Shown here: positions 57,363-64,000 of the stretch, one piece after another
Layout: each line of letters starts with the position of its first letter
Numbering within the stretch: the stretch's first letter is position 1
Assembly: GCA_024635475.1 (NCBI GenBank)
Contig: JAGXIW010000002.1
Location: forward strand, 1 to 64,000
DNA from: a bacterium
GTDB lineage: Bacteria; Patescibacteriota; Gracilibacteria; BD1-5; UBA6164
Direction of reading: 5' to 3'
DNA: 64,000 nt
Notes under the pieces: generated by a model
Told to the model about the DNA's origin: nothing
Databases searched by the model: none
Seen by the model: only the letters and a program-made list of their open reading frames with translations
Position numbers and translations under genes: made by a program

Positions 57363-57653
57363 TTATTTCATAATATTTCAAAGAGCAATTTGTCATGCTA
57401 TAATCTTGTTTTTAGAACATCTTAGTAATTCAGTTGGATTAGCTGTTGTTTTAGTATTTTTTGCTTTGTATTGATTGATATTTTTATTTTTTGTAACTGA
57501 TATAGTAGTAATAACTCAAGTTGTATCTATTTCATTTAATACTTTTATATATCATAGTATAGAATTTAAATCATGCTCAATTTTATCTCAAACTGGAGGT
57601 AACTTTGCTAAATTCTTTGTAATTTTTTTAATTTGGTCTTGTGTTATACTCAT
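57363..57653 (-). CDS. gatC: Glu/Asp-tRNA amidotransferase subunit C
   Basis: 96 residues. MSITQDQIKKITKNLAKLPP, then LNSILGYIKVLNEIDTTGV and later TANPTELLRCSKN, the usual GatC layout in which a small helical clamp wraps GatA-GatB. It supports Gln-tRNA(Gln)/Asn-tRNA(Asn) synthesis. GatA/B are not in this window. The opposite strand has a long open frame here but no homology and worse codon use. Confidence 0.8.
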
Positions 57654-57684
57654 TTTTGAATAGAATTATATTTATAATATACTG

Positions 57685-57747
57685 TTATGAGTTAGTCAGT
57701 AATTATTTATCAGAATAAACTGATAATTTTATAATGTTAACTCATAA
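57685..57747. repeat. Nested inverted repeats between divergent genes
   Basis: Outer arms TTATGAGTTA (57685-57694) and TAACTCATAA (57738-57747); inner arms TTATCAG and CTGATAA. Could form a two-level hairpin or bind a dimeric regulator between gatC and the next operon. Confidence 0.6.
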
Positions 57748-57783
57748 TTATAGTATATTTTTAATTTTTAAAAAATCAAACAA

Positions 57784-58113
57784 ATGTCTTTTTTTGAAGA
57801 AGTAAAAAAAACATTTTTAAATAAAGAAGAAATTTTTAATCTAAGATATATTTCATCAAAATACTTGTTTTTGTTTATGAGTTTGGTGTTTTTTTTAGAT
57901 TATTATTTTATTGCAAATAAATTTTTTCATTTGTACCTTATAGAAACTTTACCAATAGTATACATAGCATTTTTATTTTCTTTTTTCTTATATTCATCTT
58001 TTTTAGTAGCTAGTTTTTTTTCAAATATATCAAAATCTAAATTAATTATTATATTTTTATCGCTTTTTTGTATAACTTCTATTTTTAGTATTCCTTTTAT
58101 ATTTCCAAAATAA
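57784..58113 (+). CDS. Small four-helix membrane protein
   Basis: 109 residues. N-terminal soluble helix (FFEEVKKTFLNKEEIF) then three hydrophobic segments with many Phe residues. No motif recognised. Eleven bases before a lipoprotein gene, so co-transcribed. Confidence 0.65.
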   Translation: MSFFEEVKKTFLNKEEIFNLRYISSKYLFLFMSLVFFLDYYFIANKFFHLYLIETLPIVYIAFLFSFFLYSSFLVASFFSNISKSKLIIIFLSLFCITSIFSIPFIFPK

Positions 58114-58123
58114 TATTTTTAAT

Positions 58124-58690
58124 ATGATAAAAAAAATAATTTTAGTAATTTTATTATTATTATCTATTAGTTCTTGTAGTGAAAGTATTGATGTAGTTAA
58201 TGATAGTTCATTAATTACACATGATTGAAATGGTTTCACTTTAGATATACCTTCAACTTGGGATGTTATGGACTTAAATAATACTTGATCTATAGTCTTA
58301 CCAAATCCAAGAGATTGAATTATAGAATTGGTTGTCTCATCAAAAGAAGAAAAAAATTGATTTATAAATAATTTGATAGTTTTATCCAAAGATTTAGAAG
58401 AGACAACAACTTCTTATGACTTTATTACAAGAAATAATCCAAGAAATTATAAATGATATGAATATTATTATGAAGATACTGTTAAAGATTTTGAATTTAG
58501 TGATGGTGAAAAATCTAAATTGTATATTTTTTTAGCTAAATACAACAAAGACAATGATAAGCTAAAATTTATACAAACAGCCAGAGTTTGTAATGAAAAA
58601 AAATCTTTTTTCTTGACAATAGGGTTGTCTCTGGATATAAATGACACCGCAAAGTATGAAGATATATTTAAAAGTTTTAAATGTAACTAA
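58124..58690 (+). CDS. Lipoprotein of unknown function
   Basis: 188 residues. Lipobox SISSC (Cys at about residue 18) after a basic/hydrophobic leader, followed by a compact domain with FTLDIPSTWDVMDLNN and IVLPNPRDGIIELVVSS, similar in style to PsbP-like or small lipoprotein domains. A late Cys pair (ARVCNEK and FKCN) may be a disulphide. A candidate client of the LspA encoded at 11102-11590. Confidence 0.75.
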
Positions 58691-58703
58691 TTAAAGTAAA
58701 TTT

Positions 58704-58777
58704 GGTGCCATAGCAAAGTGGTTATGCACGGGTCTGCAACACCCTTCACACCAGTTCGAACCTGGTTGGCACCTCCA
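58704..58777 (+). tRNA. trnC: tRNA-Cys (GCA anticodon)
   Basis: 74 bases with full cloverleaf: acceptor GGTGCCA / TGGCACC, D arm GCAAAGTGGTTATGC, anticodon loop CTGCAAC with GCA, T arm ACCAG TTCGAAC CTGGT, discriminator T and encoded CCA. Reads UGC/UGU cysteine codons. A tRNA decoding UGA as Gly (anticodon UCA) is not in this window. Confidence 0.95.
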
Positions 58778-58787
58778 AAAATATTAT

Positions 58788-58825
58788 AAAACAAAAATCT
58801 AGTTTATAAACTAGATTTTTGTTTT
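58788..58825 (+). terminator. Terminator after tRNA-Cys
   Basis: Stem AAAACAAAAATCTAGTTT / AAACTAGATTTTTGTTTT. The AAAATCTAGTT hairpin motif is reused at 59341-59378 and 62953-62985. Confidence 0.85.
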
Positions 58826-58854
58826 ATTGAAAATCACTTAATGTTGTTTATGGA

Positions 58855-59142
58855 TTAGATATGCAGTAAATTTTCAATAGCTTTTTGAACATGAAAACTT
58901 ATATTATCAGTAATAGACTGGATTTCTTTTTCATCTACAACTTTAAACCATTCTCGACCTGCATATTTTGCTATTGTACCATCATTTTCTAGCATCCATA
59001 ATGGGGTCCCTTTATTTCATACAGTAATAGAATCTTGACTAGGTGAAACATAGAAATCACCAGCTTTATGTATTTTAATTCCTGTAGAGGTAGGATCTAC
59101 TTCAACAGAATCAAGTCTATCTCTAAGTTCTTGGTAACTCAT
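58855..59142 (-). CDS. Small soluble protein, unknown
   Basis: 95 residues: MSYQELRDRLDSVEVDPTST, GIKIHKAGDFYVSPSQDSIT and TPLWMLENDGTIAKYAGREW. Five of six glycines are GGN, only one UGA, which differs from older neighbours. Compact; no family recognised. Confidence 0.55.
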
Positions 59143-59337
59143 TTAGTTAATTTTAAAAATTAAATTGTATATTTATTTTAACATATTAATTTAAAATTCA
59201 CAAAAAATTGAGACTCTTTCTATGAAATTGTAAAAATTTCATAGATATTTTTAACTCTTTTAGAATTAAATATCAAATATCTATTTAAAGGCTCAAAGTT
59301 GGATTGTTTCACATTATGGACCTCTCCAACTATACTA

Positions 59338-59378
59338 AAAAATAAAAATCTAGTTATTTACAAACTAGATTTTTATTT
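59338..59378. terminator. Bidirectional-type hairpin terminator
   Basis: Stem AAAAATCTAGTT / AACTAGATTTTT with short loop, at the 3' end of the immunity-like gene. Confidence 0.7.
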
Positions 59379-59874
59379 ATTTTCTTAATTTATAAGCTTT
59401 TTGGAAACTCGTATTCCAAGATTTGGATTTCATTTCTCTTGAAGAAAGTACAAGTTCTTTTATTTTATTTGGTAATATATCTTCTTGATATTTTTTTTCT
59501 TCTTCGAAAGATTTTCATTCAAAAATTATTGCTTTGAGAGAATATTCTGCTCAACCTGGTGCATGGTCTGCCATATGGGCTGTAGAGACAGCATGTCAGG
59601 TAGCACGAGCAATCGCAATTTGTGTTGGATTAGTTAATTTTCTTGCAAGTGCAATAACATCAAAAGCAGCATTTCTGGCATCACCCACAGTTGCATTACC
59701 TTCCTCCCATCTAGTAGCTATCTCAAGTGCATATATAATACATCAATCTATATATTCACCATATAAGGGTAAGACATGTCTGACACAATCGCAAGACCAT
59801 TTTATCAAAAGTTTATGTTGCTCTTTTGTTAGAGGTCCACCCCTATGTTCAGCTACAAAGCGGTTATCTCGCAT
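59377..59874 (-). CDS. Putative immunity-type (Imm5-like) protein
   Basis: 165 residues. LIKWSCDCVRHVLPLYGEY, ALEIATRWEEGNATVGDAR, RNAAFDVIALARKLTNPTQ and ARATGHAVSTAHMADHAPGG match the helical putative-immunity family in which a WSCDCAE..LP start is followed by an ARxAGHAVATAHM motif. Such proteins may protect against a bacterial toxin or act as a polymorphic immunity factor; the toxin is not visible. Codon use is more G+C-rich than its surroundings and six of ten glycines are GGN, pointing to acquisition. Confidence 0.8.
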
Positions 59875-59900
59875 TTTTTTGGATATTATGATTTAAAATA

Positions 59901-59946
59901 AATGATTAATCCTGTTATACCTATTTTTATAATATTTTTAAATTTT
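59901..59946 (-). repeat. Direct repeat copy A, promoter-like
   Basis: 46-bp segment with TTATACCTATTTTTATAATA, repeated with 3 mismatches at 60529-60574. On the minus strand it holds TATAAAAATAGGTATAAC, a -10-like box 50-60 bp before the immunity-like gene. Confidence 0.7.
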
Positions 59947-60050
59947 AATTAAACCAATTATTAGAATAAATCAATTGAATAAGCAAATAAAATATTTTGT
60001 CATAAGAATTTAGCTATTTTTTCATTTATTCAATATTTTTTTACCTTTTA

Positions 60051-60416
60051 TTATTTAGATTCATTTTCTTCTACTCGATATTTTACAATTTTCTTTATCA
60101 AATCAAAGGGTATAGGCTTATCAAGAGGAAATTGAATTGTCCCTTTTGAGGTTTTATATTCGGATAATTCATCTTTGAAGTTATCTATTACTGATGGTGT
60201 CGGAAAAAATCCTATATGTTTTTTGAATGCAGCAAAGAATACTAAATGTTTTCCGTTTATATCAAAAGTCGGTATGCCATAACTAATTGTTTCTATGGCT
60301 TTTGGAGCAGATTTCTTGATAACTTGTCTAAACTTTACCAAAATCAATTGGATGTCCTTTGGAAATCTTGAAATATACTCATCAATAGAAATTTTATTTG
60401 GTTCAGTTGAATGCAT
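60051..60416 (-). CDS. DUF1801 / YdhG-like protein
   Basis: 121 residues. ISIDEYISRFPKDIQLILVK, APKAIETISYGIPTFDINGK, FFAAFKKHIGFFPTPSV and IQFPLDKPIPFDLIKKIVKY fit the DUF1801 family (YdhG/iron-chaperone-like) closely. All four glycines are GGN, no UGA, unlike the genome background. Role unknown; some relatives bind iron. Probably acquired. Flanked upstream by a promoter-like repeat shared with the immunity-type gene. Confidence 0.88.
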   Translation of the reverse strand: MHSTEPNKISIDEYISRFPKDIQLILVKFRQVIKKSAPKAIETISYGIPTFDINGKHLVFFAAFKKHIGFFPTPSVIDNFKDELSEYKTSKGTIQFPLDKPIPFDLIKKIVKYRVEENESK

Positions 60417-60779
60417 ATATTGATATTATACAAGAAATAAATAAATCTTTCGAGGATATTTAGAGAAATATTTTTGAATTGTGTATAAATAGCTTTTATA
60501 TGAACTAAATTTATCTTCATTACATATAAATGCTTAATCCTTTTATACCTATTTTTATAATATTTTCAAATTTTCATAAAAAATAATTACTTAATAATTA
60601 TAATTTATAAGAGTTATCATAGCTACTTTTTTAGTTTTTAACATATTATTAATAAATTGTTTTGTGATTATTGAAAAAATATATATAATCGATATATTAC
60701 ATTGATAGTCATAGTAATATTTCATATAATACAAATATGAAGGTGGTTATATAAGCAATAAAAAAATAAATCTAACAAT
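60417..60779. other. Intergenic region between DUF1801 and PadR genes
   Basis: No gene. Holds repeat copy B (60529-60574) and an inverted repeat AATATAT / ATATATT (60678-60698) upstream of the PadR gene, a possible regulator site, and AAGGTGG at 60740, too far from the ATG for a standard Shine-Dalgarno site. Confidence 0.5.
60529..60574 (-). repeat. Direct repeat copy B, promoter-like
   Basis: Near-copy of 59901-59946. Minus strand: TTGAAAATATTATAAAAATA then GGTATAAAAGG, giving TTGAAA, 16-bp spacer and TATAAA, about 130 bp before the DUF1801 start. Confidence 0.7.
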
Positions 60780-61112
60780 ATGAGAGATAACAAAATTACA
60801 TCTGACTTGCTACGAGGCCATACTGATACTATGATATTACGATTATTATCCAAATCTGACCACTACGGTTATGAGATTGTTAAGTTGATTGCTGAGCATT
60901 CGGGTGGTAATTATCAATTAAAAGAAGCTACTATGTATTCTAGTGTAGGGAGACTTGAGGCGAATGGTGATATTGAATGGTATTGGGGTGATGAATCACA
61001 AGGAGGAAGACGAAAGTATTTTAGAATTACAAAAAAGTGAAAGACTACTTATGCCTATAATAAAAGTAATTGGGAGTATGCAAAGTGTATACTTGATAAC
61101 TTATTTTCTTAA
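60780..61112 (+). CDS. PadR-family transcriptional regulator
   Basis: 110 residues, single PadR winged helix: ITSDLLRGHTDTMILRLLSK, DHYGYEIVKLIAEHSGG, LKEATMYSSVGRLEANGDIE and QGGRRKYFRITKKGK, followed by a short helix. PadR proteins repress stress or efflux genes. The next gene, 9 bp downstream, is a membrane-prefix/pentapeptide protein, a common PadR partner layout. Nine glycines are GGN and one, in KKGKTT, is UGA, indicating import and partial adaptation. Confidence 0.9.
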
Positions 61113-61121
61113 TTTGATATT

Positions 61122-61988
61122 ATGAATGAGAAATTGATAAACTATTTGAATGGAGTTTTTGCTCCGTATGATTGAGTAAAAAGTGTGACTGAGCTAAAGA
61201 CTGATCTGTTATCTGATTTGCAGGAAAGATTTAGTGAACTTAAGGCTGAAGGCAAGGATGATAAAGCCGCTTTTGAAATGACAATTGACAGTATCGGTGA
61301 TATTGAGCAAACAGTGCAGGAAGTCGCAAACCTTTCTAGTTCTATGAATCGTCAAGTAGTTATAAACTTTAGTGCTAGTAATCTGCCAAAGAGTGATTTT
61401 GCTGGGGTCAAGGCTCATAATGGAAAGTTTGAAGCAAGCATGTTGCATGGTTCTGACTTCTCTGGTGCAGACCTAACAGGTAGTATATTTAAGATTAGTG
61501 ATATGGGTGAAGCTAGTTTTGATTGAGCAAATCTTACCGACTGTAATTTGTCGACCAATGATCTTACAGATGCGAGTTTCAATAAAACCATATTTATCCG
61601 CACTCATTTCAATATGTCGGGGCTAGATGGAGCAAAATTCACAGATGTAAAACTGACTGATGTAAAATTTACCATGACTGATTTAGGAAAAACAATCTTT
61701 GAAAATTGTATCTTTGATGGTGTTGATTTTAAATATTGTGATTTGCGAGGGATTCGTTTTGATGGGCAAACTTTTATCAGTGTCAAATTTGATAAGACAG
61801 CACTGAACAATGCTTCGTTTAAGGATACAACACTGAGAAATGTGTCATTCGTATCTGCGATTATCTTGTCTAAGAAATATTATCGTGCAGTTAAAACCAT
61901 TTGTTTTGATGGTGCGATTATGGATAAGTTGACTTATGCTTCACTCAAAGGTATGGAGGCAGATTTATCAAAAGTTACTGTTATTTAA
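61122..61988 (+). CDS. Pentapeptide-repeat protein with permease-prefix-like N-terminus
   Basis: 288 residues. N-terminal 70 residues (MNEKLINYLNGVFAPYDGV, LSDLQERFSELKAEGKDDK, AAFEMTIDSIGDIEQTVQEV) match the permease prefix/DUF1700-like domain found after PadR genes. The remainder is a pentapeptide-repeat (A(D/N)LXX) beta-helix: SDFSGADLTGSIFKISDMG, ASFDGANLTDCNL and so on. Two of about nineteen glycines are UGA, so it is now dependent on table 25. G+C and GGN use mark it as a relatively recent arrival. Function unknown. Confidence 0.88.
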
Positions 61989-62037
61989 AAGGAATAGTTG
62001 ATTTTTTAAATCTAGCATATATAAATAAATATTATTA

Positions 62038-62065
62038 TTGACATAATGGTATAATAGAGTATTAT
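62038..62065 (+). promoter_or_regulatory. Candidate promoter for the 62099 gene
   Basis: TTGACA (62038-62043), 16-bp spacer, TATTAT (62060-62065). Confidence 0.5.
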
Positions 62066-62098
62066 ATATTCAAATATATTCCAATCTTAATAATATTT

Positions 62099-62857
62099 AT
62101 GAATAAAGAAAGAAAATTAGATAAATCAAATTCAATAGTATCAAATACACTATGAGTATGAGATGTAGCATCAAAATTGGTAGAAGAATGATTTTATAAA
62201 GTAAAAGATATTATTAATATTTATACTTATGGAGATCCTTGACTTAAAAAAGAAGTTACAACTTTTTTTAATGATTTACTTGATCATGCAGGTAATTTAG
62301 AACAGCAATTATTGGAAGCTATTTGTGAGAATGAAATAGTGGATATGGATATGCATGAGAAATATTTATCAGATTGGCATAGCCAAAAATATAGAACACT
62401 TATTTATAAAAAAATTTTATGACAATGAGATTTAAATGCTTTAAAAACTAAACTAGATTGAACTGAAAAAGATTTATTTTTAGAAATTATTTCAGAATTT
62501 TTATTTAGGAAATATAATCTTTGATTAATAAAAAAAGAAAATCTTATAAATGTTTTATCTTATTTGTATCCTGAAAAAGACACGGTATATATTAATAACT
62601 TAATAAAATGGAATACAGAATCTGATAGAGATTATATGGTGAAATATAATAAATATGCATTAGAAAATGTTGTTTATGATGATGAATTGTATAAAGAGAT
62701 TATTGCTGCAAAAAAAAGATTAGATAATATGTTGGCTAATTTTACGATGTGATGATCTGATTTTGCTGATTCACATTTATTAAAAAAACATAAAGTCGCT
62801 TGATGGGAAAAATATGATGAATATTTAAAAAAATATGAAAAAAAGATTGAATATTAA
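62099..62857 (+). CDS. Unrecognised soluble protein
   Basis: 252 residues, charged and helical, UGA-rich: VASKLVEEGFYKVKDIINIY, NLEQQLLEAICENEIVD and ANFTMGGSDFADSHLLKKH. No membrane segment or signal peptide. No family recognised. It has its own promoter-like sequence and a weak hairpin downstream, so it may be a single-gene unit. Codon use is that of the resident genome. Confidence 0.65.
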
Positions 62858-62952
62858 AAAAAATATTATAAAAAATTTAAAGTTTTCTTTAAATTTTAAA
62901 TAAAAGTATCAAAAAGTATAGCCATTCCATAGTATGCAATCTAATTATATTA

Positions 62953-62985
62953 TAAAACAAAAATCTAGTTATTTATAAACTAGAT
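62953..62985 (+). terminator. Terminator hairpin
   Basis: AAAAATCTAGTT / AACTAGATTTTT, same hairpin type as after tRNA-Cys. Confidence 0.75.
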
Positions 62986-63057
62986 TTTTTGAATATTACC
63001 TAAAAATATGATATTATTAATGTAATTTTATATTTTCAATTTCAATGTAATAAGATT

Positions 63058-63573
63058 ATGTACAAACAAGAATTACAAACAAACAATAAAAGTAAATGAA
63101 TTAATACTAGAGAGTTTATTATTGTTCATCATACAGGAACAAAACAGGGGACAATAAAATGAGTTCTAAGAACTATTACAGTTTGAAATGTATCATGTCA
63201 TTATGTGGTAGATTTTAACTGAGATAAATATAAAATATGAAGTACTAACGATATATTATGGCATTGTTGAGTAAGCGAATGGAAAGAAATAAAAAGTATG
63301 AATTTTTATTCTATTTGAATTGAAGTTATTTGATGAAAGTGAGAAGAATTTCCAAGAGAACAAAGAGTTGCAGTAAGAGAACTTATTCAGCACCTAATGA
63401 AAACTTTTAATATTCCAAAAGAAAATGTACTTAGGCATGCAGATTTAACTTGGGATTGAAGTTCTGAGTGAATTCTTTGGGATTGAAAAAGTAAGAGTCG
63501 TAAAACAGATATATCAAATTTGTTTTGGAATCATTGATTTAAAAATTGGAAAGAATATCAGGAAAGTTTGTAA
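63058..63573 (+). CDS. N-acetylmuramoyl-L-alanine amidase (Amidase_2 type)
   Basis: 171 residues. EFIIVHHTGTKQGT supplies the first zinc-ligand histidines, SCHYVVDFNGDKYKI and WHCGVSEW the core, and VLRHADLTW with SRKTDISN the catalytic Lys/Asp end. It cleaves the sugar-peptide bond of murein. No signal peptide is evident, so it may act on recycled muropeptides or be released with phage-like lysis. UGA codes the structural glycines. Confidence 0.85.
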
Positions 63574-63672
63574 AATTATTATTAAAATAATATTTTATGT
63601 ATATACTAATCGTGAAATTTTTATTAAACAATAAAATTTAAAAATCTTACTTTAAAATATTAAATTAAAAAT

Positions 63673-64000
63673 ATGTTCAAACCAAAAATATGAGAAATTA
63701 AACCGGATTTAAAAATTAATTGAATACCAGCTCCTTATCCAGTACTAGATGATAATTCTGTAAGAGCATGAGCTTGATTAATGTTTGTTGTATGAATGAT
63801 AGCTTTAGTATATTCAATAACAACACAATCTCTTTTACTTGCTAATATTATAGTACCAATTATTTTGTTGGACTTATTTATCAAAGTTTTTATATGACCA
63901 ATGTATTCACCTTTTTTTATTATCTGAGCATATTTAGTTAGAAATAAAAAACCTGAATGGGTGTGAGCAAGACAAAAGCAATTTGCTTGGATTATCTGAT
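63673..64000 (+). CDS. DUF4395-type membrane protein, partial
   Basis: About 109 residues seen, open at the window end. VLDDNSVRAGAGLMFVVGMI, LLDLFIKVFIGPMYSPFFI and GARQKQFAWIIG follow the DUF4395 pattern (VD..AVR, D...R...GP.YSP, K.FA). Two or more transmembrane helices. Function unknown; family members are common in membrane-associated loci. Confidence 0.8.

Noticed and set aside
57475-57663. Hydrophobic plus-strand ORF opposite gatC
   Set aside because: GatC on the minus strand has a full family match; the antisense frame is a by-product of A+T-rich coding DNA.
59534-59896. 120-residue plus-strand ORF
   Set aside because: It is antisense to the immunity-like gene, which has a clear family pattern.

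Overview
ORGANISM. This window is A+T-rich bacterial DNA in which UGA is read as a sense codon. Nearly every gene contains in-frame TGA, and the TGA codons fall where conserved families have glycine: Walker A loops of the ABC transporters, YchF and RecF, the CTP synthase N-terminus, RNase HII, MurA and thioredoxin reductase. Only TAA and TAG end genes. This is translation table 25 (UGA = Gly), known from the candidate phyla Absconditabacteria (SR1) and Gracilibacteria (BD1-5). The sequence does not let me choose between the two. All coordinates below were rebuilt by reading TGA as glycine. Under the standard code most genes would look shattered.

LAYOUT. 1-3200 (minus): a repeat-bearing secreted protein, a prepilin-like protein and a TraB/GumN-like membrane protein. 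3280-8960 (plus): a type IV pilus block with PilN-, PilO- and PilC-like proteins and four minor prepilins. 9000-16600: HU, an anti-sigma-type ATPase, FtsQ-like protein, LspA, AMMECR1, RmuC, bS21, RbfA, thioredoxin reductase and a cryptic NlpC/P60-like protein. 16600-24040 (minus): two unrecognised proteins, an RNase HII-QueH fusion, PyrG, an acetylglutamate kinase/N-acetyltransferase fusion, a tiny ORF with its own promoter and terminator, and a radical SAM enzyme. 24180-28410: a TrmB-like regulator and two paralogous ABC exporters of identical length. 28580-33480: TPR protein, FtsA-like, MurA, small proteins and a PrsW-type protease. 33570-40700: baseplate-J-like protein, N-terminally short MutS, Nudix, glycosyltransferase, STAS, TsaE and an undecaprenyl-phosphate sugar transferase. 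40900-51340: membrane proteins, an M23 peptidase fusion, VTC-type polymerase, MurG, PAP2, ValRS and YchF. 51600-57650: AbiEi-like protein, FkbM methyltransferase, two paralogous surface proteins, RecF and GatC. 57780-64000: a lipoprotein, tRNA-Cys, a patch of genes that look acquired (immunity-like, DUF1801, PadR, pentapeptide repeat), an amidase and a DUF4395 protein.

HOW IT FITS. The window mixes household functions (cell wall, division, translation, tRNA modification) with surface equipment (pili, secreted Ig-like proteins, exporters, peptidoglycan hydrolases), as expected for a small host-attached or predatory bacterium of the candidate phyla radiation. Most genes lack a Shine-Dalgarno sequence; bS21 is a clear exception. 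The most intriguing block is 21560-28414, where a radical SAM enzyme, a tiny ORF, a kinase/acetyltransferase, a TrmB-like regulator with a perfect 20-bp palindrome and an exporter pair lie together. The clearest structural novelty is the in-frame RNase HII-QueH fusion. Two surface proteins share a C-terminal TGPKEL + hydrophobic + basic tail that resembles a protein-sorting signal.
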